The notes beneath the pieces were generated by a model, which ran no database searches, was not told the DNA's origin, and saw only the letters and a program-made list of their open reading frames with translations. Below are positions 8,840 through 18,269 of a stretch of 64,000 nucleotides of DNA, piece by piece. The stretch covers positions 62,001-126,000 of the forward strand of contig NZ_JARXWB010000010.1 of assembly GCF_029892425.1 (NCBI RefSeq), read 5' to 3'. Numbering within the stretch: the first letter of the stretch is position 1; every line of letters begins with the position of its first letter. The stretch is from Bradyrhizobium sp. BR13661 (GTDB lineage: Bacteria; Pseudomonadota; Alphaproteobacteria; Rhizobiales; Xanthobacteraceae). The position numbers and the translations under genes are program-made.

Positions 8840-9817
8840 TCAGAGCCATTTCTTCAACTTGAAGAGCCAGTAAGGAACGATCGCGGCGATCACCATCAAC
8901 ACGATGGCAAAGGGATAGCCGTGCTCCCATTCGAGCTCCGGCATTGCCTTGAAGTTCATGCCGTAGATCGAGGCGATCAGCGTCGGCGGCATCAGGACAA
9001 CGGCCATGACCGAAAACAGCTTGATGATGTTGTTCTGCTCGAGGTTGACGACGCCGAGCATGGCGTCGAGCACGAAGGTGATCTTGCTGGAAAGATAGGA
9101 GGCGTGGTCGGTCAGTGAGGCGACGTCGCGCTGCATGGTCTTGAGCTGCTCGCGCATGTCCTTCGACCATTTTACGCCCTCCACCACCGCCGAAAGGAAG
9201 GTGACGACGCGGCCGATCGACACCAGGCTCTCGCGAACCTTGGAGGTCAGATCGCCCTTGCGGCCGATCGAGATCAGGATCTGCGAGTATTGCTTGGCGT
9301 GGCCGTGGCGCTCGCTCTCGGGCTCGAAGATGTCGTGGCTGACCTGGTCGATCTCCATGCCGCAGCGTTCCAGAATGTCGGCGCAGCGGTCGATCACGGC
9401 GTCCAGGAGCTCCATCAGCACCATCTCGCCTGTGATCGCGGGGGTGCAGGACCGGGCGAGCTTGGCCTCAACCAGGGCGAACGGCTTGGGCTGGTCATAG
9501 CGGACCGTGACCAGGCGATGGTCGCCGAGGATGAAGGTCACCGCCGTGGTCCGGGGCATGTCGGTATCGGAGTGGCACATCAGCGTCGCGGTCATGTAGC
9601 GCGCACTGTTCTCGATATAGAGGCGGCTGGAGATCTCGATCTCCTGCATATCCTCCCGGGTCGGGATCGCGATCCCCAGGAGGCGCTCCACCGCCTTGTC
9701 CTCGGCCGCGGTCGGGTTGACCAGGTCGATCCACGGCGAATTCTCCGGCAGAGCCCCAAGGTCCTCGACGACGGCCTTCTTCAGAGAGGAGTCGGTGGGA
9801 ACGAACACAGAAAACAT
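8840..9817 (-). CDS. CorA-family divalent metal transporter
   Basis: A 325-residue inner-membrane channel of the CorA Mg2+/Co2+ (or ZntB-like) family. It has a long soluble N-terminal part and two C-terminal transmembrane helices. The first ends in the family signature YGMNF (in SIYGMNFKAMPELEWEHGYP) and the second reads FAIVLMVIAAIVPYWLF. ATG 9817 is preceded by GGAG at a 6-nt spacing. The exact metal is not readable. It stands alone. Confidence 0.92.
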   Translation of the reverse strand: MFSVFVPTDSSLKKAVVEDLGALPENSPWIDLVNPTAAEDKAVERLLGIAIPTREDMQEIEISSRLYIENSARYMTATLMCHSDTDMPRTTAVTFILGDHRLVTVRYDQPKPFALVEAKLARSCTPAITGEMVLMELLDAVIDRCADILERCGMEIDQVSHDIFEPESERHGHAKQYSQILISIGRKGDLTSKVRESLVSIGRVVTFLSAVVEGVKWSKDMREQLKTMQRDVASLTDHASYLSSKITFVLDAMLGVVNLEQNNIIKLFSVMAVVLMPPTLIASIYGMNFKAMPELEWEHGYPFAIVLMVIAAIVPYWLFKLKKWL

Positions 9818-10166
9818 GAACAACTCCAAGAGAGACTGAAGAGAGGCCTGCGACAGAATGACTGGCCCTTAGCGCGATTCTGACAAGTTCATGATGACAA
9901 CCACATTAACGGAGCGTTTGCATTTGTGGCGGGGACGTGGCCCAACTGTGGCAAAGAATCGACAGTCGGGCTTTTCGCGCCAAAACCCTGCCCTAACCGC
10001 GCAAAACTTGCGGCAAAAAAGCCACAGGTTGGATCTCGCAGAGCGGGATAAGCTCCTAAAAGCTGGAATTGTGGCAGATTTCAACGATAATGAAATCAAC
10101 GGAGTCGAAGGCCTTGGGTGCTACACTTAAGGACCTGCGCGGTGTTGTTTTGATTGGAACCAAACC
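9818..10166. other. Divergent promoter region, corA / L,D-transpeptidase
   Basis: About 350 bp between two divergent genes, so it must hold promoters for both. It is AT-richer than its surroundings and contains two related stretches (GCGCCAAAAC and GCGCAAAACTT). A 79-codon open frame here has no ribosome-binding site and no protein-like composition. No RNA gene was recognised. Confidence 0.5.
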
Positions 10167-10850
10167 ATGTCGTCGCTGAAAGTTATGTTGGGCGTGTTGG
10201 CTGCTGGCTTCATGCTGTCTGGCTGCATGCAGGGCGCGCATTACGAAGCCACCAACACCCAGAATTTCAAGCCCAAGGACAAGGAACTCCTTGCCAAGAT
10301 CCGGTACGAGAATACGCCGGTGGCAGAGCCGTTCCGTCGCGCCATCGTCGACTATCACCGCAAGGAATCGCCGGGCTCGATCGTGGTCGATTCCGACAAC
10401 CACTACCTCTACTACGTGATGGATGGCGGCAAGGCGATCCGCTACGGCATCACCGTCGGCGAAGAGGCCATGGCTTGGTCCGGCATCGCCAAGGTCGGCA
10501 GCATGACCGAGTGGCCGGCCTGGCACCCGACCCCGGGCGAGATTTCGCGCCTGGGCGTGCCGACCTTTGTCGCCCCGGGTCCGGACAATCCGATGGGCTC
10601 GCGCGCGATGTACCTGTATTCGGGCGGCAAGGACACGCTGTTCCGCATTCACGGCACCAACCAACCGGAATATATCGGCGCCTCGATCTCGTCGGGCTGC
10701 ATCCGCCTGACCAACGAGGACGCAATCGACCTGTACAGCCGTGTCAAGATCGGCACCATCGTCGTGGTGCTCGAGCCGAAGCACGGCGACTCGCCCTACA
10801 ATTCGCGCCTTGCGCTCCAGGGGGGCGGTGGCAACACCAGTTCTTACTAA
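10167..10850 (+). CDS. L,D-transpeptidase (YkuD domain) lipoprotein
   Basis: A 227-residue periplasmic, membrane-tethered enzyme predicted to crosslink peptidoglycan through meso-DAP residues or attach proteins to it. The signal is MSSLKVMLGVLAAGFMLSGC with lipobox Cys20. The catalytic domain shows the YkuD signature HGTNQPEYIG...SSGCIRL, with the nucleophile Cys in SGCIR and its partner His in FRIHG. Length and motif order fit the ErfK/YbiS/YcfS/YnhG group. A strong terminator follows 24 bp after the stop. Confidence 0.94.
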   Translation: MSSLKVMLGVLAAGFMLSGCMQGAHYEATNTQNFKPKDKELLAKIRYENTPVAEPFRRAIVDYHRKESPGSIVVDSDNHYLYYVMDGGKAIRYGITVGEEAMAWSGIAKVGSMTEWPAWHPTPGEISRLGVPTFVAPGPDNPMGSRAMYLYSGGKDTLFRIHGTNQPEYIGASISSGCIRLTNEDAIDLYSRVKIGTIVVVLEPKHGDSPYNSRLALQGGGGNTSSY

Positions 10851-10873
10851 GCGGAACTTGCATCAAGCTTTTG

Positions 10874-10904
10874 AAAAGCGCCGGTTTCACCGGCGCTTTT
10901 TTGT
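10874..10904 (+). terminator. Rho-independent terminator
   Basis: AAAAGCGCCGGT-TTC-ACCGGCGCTTTTTT: a perfect GC-rich stem followed by a T run, just after the L,D-transpeptidase stop. Confidence 0.9.
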
Positions 10905-10954
10905 TGCGGGCGAGGCACCGGCGGCCGTGCAGATCGGTGGGCTTGGCTCCGTGC

Positions 10955-12019
10955 CTATCTCGCCGCCGATCCATCGGGTTTGCCCAGGTCGCGGCCGGAG
11001 ACGAACAGAATGTCGAGATCGCTGATCGGCGTGTAATCGTTGGCAACCGCGTTGAAGCCATAGGGCGCGCGTTGCAAGTGCAGGCCCGGGACCGGACAGG
11101 TCGACACCAACTCGGCGCCGCCCTTATCGATCTGCAACTCGAAGCGTCCGATCGGGCCACGCCAGTTCGCGCCGGTCTTCAGCACGTACTGGACGTTCTC
11201 GTACCAGGTGGTGAAATCACCCGAGAGAACTCCACCTTTCGTCATAGCGGCCTGATACTGGCGGTCGAGCAGTCTGCCTTCAGCAACGTTGTAGCCTTGG
11301 TCGAAGCACCATTGCCCGCCTAGTTTCTGATCGGTTCTCGCTAACCTGTTGTTCCCATCGTTTGGACCTGCCGTGACGTAGAAATTGCCGTAAATAGGAC
11401 GATACCGGTGGCGTACCGAAATCTGCTTCCCAGCTGGAAATGTCTGCGGCCAGTGAAAATTGACCCTCACGGACCAGTCGGCGACAGGATCGGCTGTCCC
11501 GGATTTCGAATCGATAGCGCCGCCAATGATGGCCCCTAATCGTCGAAGCGCATCCACCTTGTCCGTCCGGCTGAAGTCTGGATTGAAAGGATCGACCCCG
11601 AGACGCTTGAGTTCGGCGGTGATCTCGGTTTTGCCGAATGCCCTGATTTCGATGTCAGGCTTGACCTCGTGGCCGTCGACCCAGACCTGAAACCCGATGA
11701 AATTCGGATCCTTGCCGAACGGGATGTTGAGCGGGCTAAAATACCAGACGGTTTGGCTGAGTTCCGGAAGGGGAAATGCGATCAGCGTCGTTACATCCGT
11801 CTTGCCCGTGTTTTCGAAGACATAGTCGACTTCAACCAACCGGGGCGAGATGCGCAGGACCTCGGACACCATCCGGACGTGGTCATTCCTGACTAACTCC
11901 AACCCGCCTGCAGCCATTGAGGCCGAAGAATCATTGGCCCGGGCAAGCCTAGCGCCCACCACGGCCAAGGTCGGAATCAAGAGCAAGAGGACAATTGTGG
12001 ATCGGAGTATGGCAATCAT
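10955..12019 (-). CDS. DUF4424 domain secreted protein
   Basis: A 354-residue exported protein with signal peptide MIAILRSTIVLLLLIPTLAV...ARAN. The body (MVSEVLRISPRLVEVDYVFEN, TTLIAFPLPEL, FHWPQTFPAGK, HRYRPIYGNFY) matches the DUF4424 family of periplasmic or outer-membrane-associated proteins of unknown role. It lies 40 bp downstream of the extensin-like gene on the same strand, so the two may share a transcript and an envelope function. Confidence 0.82.
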   Translation of the reverse strand: MIAILRSTIVLLLLIPTLAVVGARLARANDSSASMAAGGLELVRNDHVRMVSEVLRISPRLVEVDYVFENTGKTDVTTLIAFPLPELSQTVWYFSPLNIPFGKDPNFIGFQVWVDGHEVKPDIEIRAFGKTEITAELKRLGVDPFNPDFSRTDKVDALRRLGAIIGGAIDSKSGTADPVADWSVRVNFHWPQTFPAGKQISVRHRYRPIYGNFYVTAGPNDGNNRLARTDQKLGGQWCFDQGYNVAEGRLLDRQYQAAMTKGGVLSGDFTTWYENVQYVLKTGANWRGPIGRFELQIDKGGAELVSTCPVPGLHLQRAPYGFNAVANDYTPISDLDILFVSGRDLGKPDGSAAR

Positions 12020-12059
12020 TAGAGGTCCCGGCTGAGCAACCGCACCGGAAAATGGCGGG

Positions 12060-13133
12060 CTATTTAGCTCTGAACCGGGGCTGTTTCATTTTTTTGACAG
12101 GTGCGGCAGCAGGAGGCAGAACTAGATTCGCCCTCTCCGCCGCCTCGTCCTCGGCCCCATCCTTGCCCCCCTCAGACTTGGCCGCGACCTCGCGCGGCGG
12201 CGCCTCCTCGGGGCGTTCCGCCGGCAACAGGGGCGCGACTTGGGGCAAGGGGTCCCAGACGTTCCATTGGCAGATCCGGTAGTCGTTGCGCCGCTGCGCG
12301 AGATCGAGGTGGATGTGGTCCTCGTGATACCAGTCCGAGCCCGGGCCGAGCACGGTGGAGAATCGCGAACAGACCGATTGCAGCACGCGCTCGCGCACGT
12401 CGCGGGACATAGTGCGGTCGGTCAGGCCGATCGACTGCCCGTTGGCGAGCTTGAACGAACGCACGTCGAGCGCGTTGGCCTTTCCGTGTTCTGACAGCAT
12501 CGCGCCGACGATCCGGTTGCGGCCGCGGCATTCGAAACTGTCGAAATTGTCGAGGTCGGTGATGGTCGAGCCGAGGCCCGTGGCCAGCGGCACCATGTCA
12601 GTGCGCACCCAATCCGCAATCGCCGATGCCATGGTGCATCGAAGGATCGCCGCCGGTTTGACTGCGACCTTGCGCTTGTCAGGCAAGACGATCGCCTCCA
12701 GCCGCACCAGGTCTTCGCCGCCACAGGCACCGGGGCCGTGGATGTCGGGAATGGACGGCGCGACCGCAATCTCCTCGGTCAGCGCAAGTCGGCATGCCGA
12801 GAGCTCCTTCTCGGGCGGCGGCGCAGCTTCGGCTGGCTTATTGGGCTTGTCCGGGGCAGACTTTTCGCCGGCCTCCGCCGCGGCCTCATCGGTTGCCTTT
12901 GGGGCTTCCTCCGGACGCGGCTTTGGTAGCGGTACCCTCGCGGAATGAACGCTGCCGCGCGGCCGTGGTGTACCAAGACCGAAGATATCGAGCGGCGCAG
13001 CATAGTTTCGCGCGTCCGCCCGATCCGTGAGCACAAGCGCCAGCCCCAGCGCAGCGGTAACCATTGCCGCGCCGGCGGACATATTGCCGCGACAAGACCA
13101 TTTGCGGCGAAAGTCCGGCAGGCTAAAACTCAT
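12060..13133 (-). CDS. Extensin-like C-terminal domain protein
   Basis: A 357-residue exported protein with an N-terminal hydrophobic signal (AAMVTAALGLALVL, about 22-35), a long low-complexity linker rich in Ala, Pro, Lys and Glu (about 55-110), and a C-terminal extensin-like domain of about 190 residues. That domain has four or more conserved cysteines and the metal-site motifs SEHGKANALDV and WYHEDHIHLDLA. The fold is related to D-Ala-D-Ala metallopeptidases (VanY/MepA style), suggesting a peptidoglycan peptidase; this is inference from the family. Confidence 0.85.
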   Translation of the reverse strand: MSFSLPDFRRKWSCRGNMSAGAAMVTAALGLALVLTDRADARNYAAPLDIFGLGTPRPRGSVHSARVPLPKPRPEEAPKATDEAAAEAGEKSAPDKPNKPAEAAPPPEKELSACRLALTEEIAVAPSIPDIHGPGACGGEDLVRLEAIVLPDKRKVAVKPAAILRCTMASAIADWVRTDMVPLATGLGSTITDLDNFDSFECRGRNRIVGAMLSEHGKANALDVRSFKLANGQSIGLTDRTMSRDVRERVLQSVCSRFSTVLGPGSDWYHEDHIHLDLAQRRNDYRICQWNVWDPLPQVAPLLPAERPEEAPPREVAAKSEGGKDGAEDEAAERANLVLPPAAAPVKKMKQPRFRAK

Positions 13134-13198
13134 GACAATTCTTTGGCCCTGCGCTGAGGGCGATAACGCGCCCAGCGATTTCTCGGAGGAACGTCTGA

Positions 13199-14827
13199 AT
13201 GCTCGGCTTGATGCAAGATTGGCCCCTGCTCTGCCACCGGATCATCGAACACGCTGCCAAGATTCACGGCAAGCAGGAGGTCGTGACGCGATCGATCGAA
13301 GGTCCGATCCATCGCACCACCTATGCCGAAATCCACAAGCGCTCGCTCAAGGTCTCGCAGATGCTGGAGCGCGACGGCATCAAGCTCGGCGACCGTGTCG
13401 CCACGATCGCCTGGAACACCTGGCGTCATCTCGAAGTCTGGTACGGCATCATGGGCATCGGCGCCATCTGCCATACCGTCAATCCCCGGCTTTTCCCCGA
13501 GCAGATCGCCTGGATCATCAACCATGCGCAGGATCGCATCGTGATGGTCGACCTGACCTTCGTGCCCGTGCTGGAGAAGCTCGCCGACAAGCTGCCGAGC
13601 GTCGAACGGTACATCATCCTCACCGACAAGGCGCATCTGCCCGAAACCAATTTGAAGAACGTCGTGGCCTACGAGGACTGGATTGCCGAGGCCGACGGCA
13701 AATTCAGATGGAAGGACTTTGACGAGAACACGGCGGCCGCGATGTGCTACACGTCAGGCACGACGGGCGACCCCAAGGGCGTGCTGTATTCGCATCGCTC
13801 CAACGTGCTGCACGCTCTGATGGCCAACAATGTCGACGCGCTCGGCACCAGCGCCTCGGAGACAATGCTGCCGGTGGTTCCGTTGTTCCATGCCAACAGC
13901 TGGGGCATCGCCTTCTCCGCCCCTTCGCAGGGCACCAAGCTCGTCATGCCCGGGGCCAAGCTCGACGGCGCCTCGGTCTACGAGCTGCTCTCAACCGAAA
14001 AGGTGACGCACACCGCCGGCGTGCCGACGGTGTGGCTGATGCTGCTCCAGCACATGACCGCCAATCATCTGAAGCTCCCGGACCTGAAGATGGTGATCTG
14101 CGGCGGCTCGGCGATGCCGCGCTCCATGATCAAGGCCTTCCTCGACATGGGCTCGAACGTCCGTCACGCCTGGGGCATGACCGAGATGAGCCCGATCGGC
14201 ACCGTCGCTGCGCTGAAGCCGCCGTTCCAGAGCACGACCGGCGATGCACGTCTCGACGTGCTGCAGACCCAGGGCTACCCGCCGTTCGGCGTGGAGATGA
14301 AGATCACCGACGATGCCGGCAACGACCTGCCGTGGGACGGCAAGACCTTTGGCCGTCTCAAGGTCTCGGGGCCCGCGGTCGCCAAGGGCTACTTCCGCCT
14401 CGATGCCAACATCCTCGACAGCGACGGCTTCTTCGACACCGGCGACGTCTCGACCGTCGACCAGGACGGCTACATGCGGATCACCGACCGCTCCAAGGAC
14501 GTCATCAAGTCCGGAGGCGAGTGGATCTCCTCGATCGACCTCGAAAACCTAGCGGTCGGCCACCCCGCCGTGGCGGAGGCCGCGGTGATCGGCGTCTTCC
14601 ATCCCAAATGGGACGAGCGGCCTCTCCTGATCGTTCAGCTCAAGCAGGGGCAGCAGGCGACGCGCGAGGACATCCTGAAATTCATGGACGGCAAGATCGC
14701 CAAATGGTGGATGCCCGACGACGTCGCTTTCGTCGACGGCATCCCGCATACCGCGACCGGCAAGATCCTGAAAACCGCGCTGCGCGACCAGTTCAAGGAC
14801 TATCGTTTCCCGAACGCTGCGGCGTAA
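13199..14827 (+). CDS. Fatty-acyl/aryl-CoA ligase (AMP-forming)
   Basis: A 542-residue adenylate-forming enzyme that activates a carboxylic acid with ATP and CoA. Seen: the P-loop-like AMP motif YTSGTTGDPKGVLYSHR (about 182-198), WGMTEMSP, the hinge region DRSKDVIKSGGEWIS and the C-terminal catalytic Lys region TATGKILKTALR. It resembles the AlkK / 3-methylmercaptopropionyl-CoA ligase (DmdB) group of medium-chain acyl-CoA ligases; the substrate is not certain. The ATG is preceded by GGAGGAA, a strong site. Confidence 0.9.
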   Translation: MLGLMQDWPLLCHRIIEHAAKIHGKQEVVTRSIEGPIHRTTYAEIHKRSLKVSQMLERDGIKLGDRVATIAWNTWRHLEVWYGIMGIGAICHTVNPRLFPEQIAWIINHAQDRIVMVDLTFVPVLEKLADKLPSVERYIILTDKAHLPETNLKNVVAYEDWIAEADGKFRWKDFDENTAAAMCYTSGTTGDPKGVLYSHRSNVLHALMANNVDALGTSASETMLPVVPLFHANSWGIAFSAPSQGTKLVMPGAKLDGASVYELLSTEKVTHTAGVPTVWLMLLQHMTANHLKLPDLKMVICGGSAMPRSMIKAFLDMGSNVRHAWGMTEMSPIGTVAALKPPFQSTTGDARLDVLQTQGYPPFGVEMKITDDAGNDLPWDGKTFGRLKVSGPAVAKGYFRLDANILDSDGFFDTGDVSTVDQDGYMRITDRSKDVIKSGGEWISSIDLENLAVGHPAVAEAAVIGVFHPKWDERPLLIVQLKQGQQATREDILKFMDGKIAKWWMPDDVAFVDGIPHTATGKILKTALRDQFKDYRFPNAAA

Positions 14828-14843
14828 CTACGCGGCAAGCAAT

Positions 14844-14924
14844 GTCATTCCGGGATGGTCCGAAGGACCACCCCGGAATCGCCAGGATTCCGGAGACGCG
14901 CCTCTTCGAGGCGCCCGGAATGAC
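14844..14924. repeat. Dispersed palindromic repeat, second copy
   Basis: An 81-bp element with the same ends (GTCATTCCGG...CCGGAATGAC) and cruciform layout as 1059-1136 but different hairpin loops (GGTCCGAAGGACC, GCCTCTTCGAGGC). It starts 17 bp after the ligase stop and may act as its transcript end. Confidence 0.85.
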
Positions 14925-15032
14925 GGGCAGTCACAACCCGGACTCTCTTGAATTTGCCCCCGGGCCGTGATCTCAACGACCCAATCCTCGCGCCGGATCG
15001 GCCGGCACCGCAAACCCCGTTGAGCTCACCCG

Positions 15033-15890
15033 ATGGCCCGCAGGTTTTCCGCTCCCTATCAGTCGGAGCCCGTGTCCAGCCTCGCGAGCTGGGCGCGCAA
15101 CCTGGCCGTGTTCGCAGTGGTGGTGGTTGTGGTGTCAATCATCATCGTGCGCTTCGACTTCCTGGAAATGAAGCCGGCGATGGCGACGTTCCTCGGCGGG
15201 CTCGCGATCGCCGGACTTTCGATCCTGTTCGGCCTCGCCGGCTTTGCCGCGATCTGGCAGAACGGCTCGCGCGGCATGGCGCGCATCCTGCTCGCCTTCC
15301 TGATCGACGGAGCGATCCTTGCCTATCCCGCCTATCAGGCCCTGCTGTACAGCAGGCTGCCTCATATCTACGACATCACCACCGACCCGATCGACCCGCC
15401 GCGCTTCGATTCGCTGTCGCGCCTGCGCACCGGCGACGGCACCAACACCGCCGTGTATGCCGGTCTCTATTCGGCCGAGCAACAGCGCCAGCTCTATCCT
15501 GACATCGAACCGATCGAGCTCGAGATTCCCGTCGACCGCGCCTATGCGATCGCGCGCCAGCTCGTGATCAAGCGCAAATGGACCGTCATCGACGAACGCG
15601 AGCCGCAGCCGCCGCGCCGCATCGGCCGCATCGAGGCCGTGGCGCGCACGCCGATCATGGGCTTTCGCGAGGATATCTCGATCAGGGTCGTGCCTGACGG
15701 CGACGATTCCCGCGTCGATATCCGCTCCGCCTCGCGCTATTTCGACAGCGATCTCGGCAGCAACGCCGCGCGCGTGACCAAATTCATCGACGACCTCAAC
15801 ACGGCAGCCGACGCGGACGCGCTCAAGCCGGCGAAGAAAACGCCGGTAGCACCGCCGCCCAAAGCACCGGCGAAGACGGTGAAGAAGTGA
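15033..15890 (+). CDS. DUF1499 membrane protein
   Basis: A 285-residue protein with three predicted transmembrane segments in the first 110 residues (AVFAVVVVVVSIIIV; FLGGLAIAGLSILFGLAGFAAI; ILLAFLIDGAILAYPAYQALL). A soluble DUF1499 domain follows (ITTDPIDPPRF, EVEAVARTPIMGFREDISIR-like, SASRYFDSDLGSNAARV), then a Lys/Pro/Ala-rich tail. The family is widespread in proteobacteria and of unknown function. The ribosome-binding site is weak. Confidence 0.85.
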   Translation: MARRFSAPYQSEPVSSLASWARNLAVFAVVVVVVSIIIVRFDFLEMKPAMATFLGGLAIAGLSILFGLAGFAAIWQNGSRGMARILLAFLIDGAILAYPAYQALLYSRLPHIYDITTDPIDPPRFDSLSRLRTGDGTNTAVYAGLYSAEQQRQLYPDIEPIELEIPVDRAYAIARQLVIKRKWTVIDEREPQPPRRIGRIEAVARTPIMGFREDISIRVVPDGDDSRVDIRSASRYFDSDLGSNAARVTKFIDDLNTAADADALKPAKKTPVAPPPKAPAKTVKK

Positions 15891-15897
15891 CGGTGAG

Positions 15898-16821
15898 CTA
15901 GGCGCTCGCCATCCGGTACGTCCCGCCGATCACGGGATCACCGTCCGTCGCGACAACGCCGCGTGCAACCAGGTCTTCCAGATGCGCCAGCACGGAATAG
16001 CCGGCGGCCGTCGTCAGCCTGGGATCGATGCCGATATAGATCGCGCGCACCATGGTCGGGATATCGGCCTCGCCCTTGGCGAGGCGGTGCAGGATCGAGG
16101 CCTCGCGCGCCTTGCGGTGGCGGATCAGGAACCGCACGAAGCGCTGGCCGTCTGGAATCTCCGGGCCGTGGCCGGAGAAATAAAGATCCTCTTCGCGCGC
16201 AGCGAGCCGGTCGAGCGAATCCATGTAGTCGATCATCGAGCCGTCGGGCGGCGCCACGATCGAGGTCGACCAGCCCATCACATGATCGCCGACGAAGTTG
16301 AACTTTCGCTCGGGCCAGGCAAAGGCAAGATGATTGGCAGTATGGCCGGGCGTCGCCACGGCCTCGAGCCGCCAGCCGTCCCCTTCGACGACATCGCCAT
16401 GGGCGATCCTGATATCGGGCACGAAGTCGCGATCGGAGCCCGATTCCGGATTGTGCTTCTCGCTCTCGAAGCGCGGGCGCGAGGCGCGGTGCGGGCCCTC
16501 GGCATAAACAGGCGCCCCCGTCGCCCGCTTGATCCGCGGCGTGTTCGGCGAATGGTCGCGATGCGTGTGGGTGACGAAGATGTGGCTCACCGTCTCGCCC
16601 CTGACAGCATCGAGCAGCGCGGCCGCATGGGCCTCATTATCAGGGCCGGGATCGATGATCGCGACGTTGCCCTTGCCGACAATGTAGCTGACGGTCCCGG
16701 TGAAGGTGAACGGGCTCGGATTGTGACAGAGCACGCGCCGCACGCCGGGACGGACTTCCTCGACGACACCGGCCTTCAGCGGAAAGTTGCGGTTGAACGG
16801 GACGTCGTCATTATCGGACAT
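15898..16821 (-). CDS. MBL-fold metallo-hydrolase (beta-lactamase-like)
   Basis: A 307-residue zinc hydrolase with the metal motif THTHRDHSP (HxHxDH) at about residue 90, a later metal His in TPGHTANHLAF, and a C-terminal winged-helix-like region typical of the LACTB2/BLACT group. Start ATG 16821 was chosen; the frame runs on upstream into a repeat, so the longer version is not credible. Substrate unknown. It is convergent with the DUF1499 gene, 7 bp apart. Confidence 0.88.
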   Translation of the reverse strand: MSDNDDVPFNRNFPLKAGVVEEVRPGVRRVLCHNPSPFTFTGTVSYIVGKGNVAIIDPGPDNEAHAAALLDAVRGETVSHIFVTHTHRDHSPNTPRIKRATGAPVYAEGPHRASRPRFESEKHNPESGSDRDFVPDIRIAHGDVVEGDGWRLEAVATPGHTANHLAFAWPERKFNFVGDHVMGWSTSIVAPPDGSMIDYMDSLDRLAAREEDLYFSGHGPEIPDGQRFVRFLIRHRKAREASILHRLAKGEADIPTMVRAIYIGIDPRLTTAAGYSVLAHLEDLVARGVVATDGDPVIGGTYRMASA

Positions 16822-16846
16822 GGCTTGCTCATACCTTGCTGACTTC

Positions 16847-16927
16847 GTCATGCCCGGCCTTGTGCCGGGCATCCACGTTCTTTCTGGTGGCCAAGACGTG
16901 GATGGCCGGGACAGAGCCCGGCCATGA
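16847..16927. repeat. Dispersed palindromic repeat, GTCATGCCCGG family
   Basis: An 81-bp element of nested hairpins (GCCCGGCCTTGTGCCGGGC; CCACGTTC...AAGACGTGG; GCCGGGACAGAGCCCGGC) bounded by GTCATGCCCGG and CCGGCCATGAC. It is similar in size and logic to the elements at 1059 and 14844 but of a different sequence family. It lies between gcdH and the MBL gene, both minus strand. Confidence 0.85.
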
Positions 16928-16971
16928 CGCACTTGGAAAGTTCAGTCGCAACCCACGCTGAGGTCAGTCAC

Positions 16972-18186
16972 TCAGAAGAACGCCTGAATGCCGGTGATGG
17001 CGCGGCCGAGGATCAGGGCGTGGACGTCGTGGGTGCCCTCGTAGGTGTTGACCGTCTCGAGATTGTGGACGTGGCGCATCACGTGGAATTCGGCCGAGAT
17101 GCCGTTGCCGCCGTGCATGTCGCGCGCGACGCGGGCGATGTCGAGCGCCTTGCCGCAATTGTTGCGCTTCATGATCGAGATCATCTCGGGCGCGAACTTG
17201 CCCTCGTCCATCAGGCGGCCGACGCGAAGCGAGCCCTGAAGGCCAAGCGCGATCTCGGTCTCCATGTCGGCGAGCTTCTTCTGCACCAGCTGGGTCGCGG
17301 CGAGCGGCTTGCCGAACTGCTTGCGGTCGAGCGTGTACTGGCGGGCGCGATGCATGCAGTCCTCTGCCGCGCCGATCGCGCCCCAGGAAATGCCGTAGCG
17401 GGCGCGGTTGAGACAGCCGAACGGGCCCTTGAGGCCAGAGACGTTGGGCAGCAGCGCGCTTTCGGGGACCACGACGCCGTCCATCACGACCTCGCCGGTG
17501 ATCGAGGCGCGAAGCGAGAGCTTGCTGCCGATCTTCGGCGCGGACAGGCCCTTCATGCCCTTCTCGAGCACGAAGCCGCGGATCTGATTGTCATGCTCGG
17601 CCGACTTGGCCCAGATCACGAACACGTCGGCGATCGGCGCGTTCGAGATCCACATCTTGCTGCCGGTCAGGCGATAGCCGTCCGAGACCTTCTCGGCGCG
17701 GGTCTTCATCCCGGCCGGGTCGGAGCCGGCATCGGGCTCGGTGAGGCCGAAGCAGCCGACCCACTCGCCGCTGGCGAGCTTCGGCAGGTACTTCTTGCGC
17801 TGGTTCTCGTCGCCATAGGCGTAGATCGGATACATCACCAGCGAGGACTGCACCGAGTTCATCGAGCGATAGCCGGAATCGACCCGCTCGATCTCGCGCG
17901 CAACGAGGCCATAAGCCACATAGCTCGCGTTGGCGCAGCCATATTCCTCCGGCAGCGTGATGCCGATCAGGCCGAGCTCGCCCATCTCGTTGAAGATCTC
18001 GCGGTCGGTCTTCTCTTCCAGATAGGCCTTGGTGACGCGCGGCAACAGCTTGTCCTGGGCGTAGGCGCGCGCGGTGTCGCGCACCATGCGCTCGTCTTCG
18101 GTCAGCTGCTCATCGAGCAGGAACGGATCGTCCCACTGGAAGGAAGCCGCAGCCGGCTTGTCCTTGGTCTGAGGGCGCACGCTCAT
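16972..18186 (-). CDS. gcdH: Glutaryl-CoA dehydrogenase (acyl-CoA dehydrogenase family)
   Basis: FAD enzyme converting glutaryl-CoA to crotonyl-CoA and CO2 in lysine/tryptophan breakdown. The 404-residue protein has GCFGLTEPDAGSDPAGM (FAD/substrate site), the flavin contact SKMWISNAPIADVFV and the catalytic Glu in ETVNTYEGTHDVH. The N-terminus FQWDDPFLLDEQLTEDERM and the ending GRAITGIQAFF are those of GcdH rather than short-chain acyl-CoA dehydrogenases. AAGGAC precedes the ATG. It stands alone. Confidence 0.92.
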   Translation of the reverse strand: MSVRPQTKDKPAAASFQWDDPFLLDEQLTEDERMVRDTARAYAQDKLLPRVTKAYLEEKTDREIFNEMGELGLIGITLPEEYGCANASYVAYGLVAREIERVDSGYRSMNSVQSSLVMYPIYAYGDENQRKKYLPKLASGEWVGCFGLTEPDAGSDPAGMKTRAEKVSDGYRLTGSKMWISNAPIADVFVIWAKSAEHDNQIRGFVLEKGMKGLSAPKIGSKLSLRASITGEVVMDGVVVPESALLPNVSGLKGPFGCLNRARYGISWGAIGAAEDCMHRARQYTLDRKQFGKPLAATQLVQKKLADMETEIALGLQGSLRVGRLMDEGKFAPEMISIMKRNNCGKALDIARVARDMHGGNGISAEFHVMRHVHNLETVNTYEGTHDVHALILGRAITGIQAFF

Positions 18187-18269
18187 GAAACGTCCTTTCG
18201 GGTCTGGTTCCGTTTAAAAATTGCCGGACAAACTAAAGCGCCGCGGCAACAAGTGCAATTGCGTTAGCG

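Noticed and set aside
9891..10130. A 79-codon frame before the L,D-transpeptidase
   Set aside because: No ribosome-binding site, odd composition, and it sits in a divergent promoter region.
16924..18267. A 447-codon open frame antisense to gcdH
   Set aside because: The opposite strand is a full-length glutaryl-CoA dehydrogenase; this translation has shadow-frame composition.
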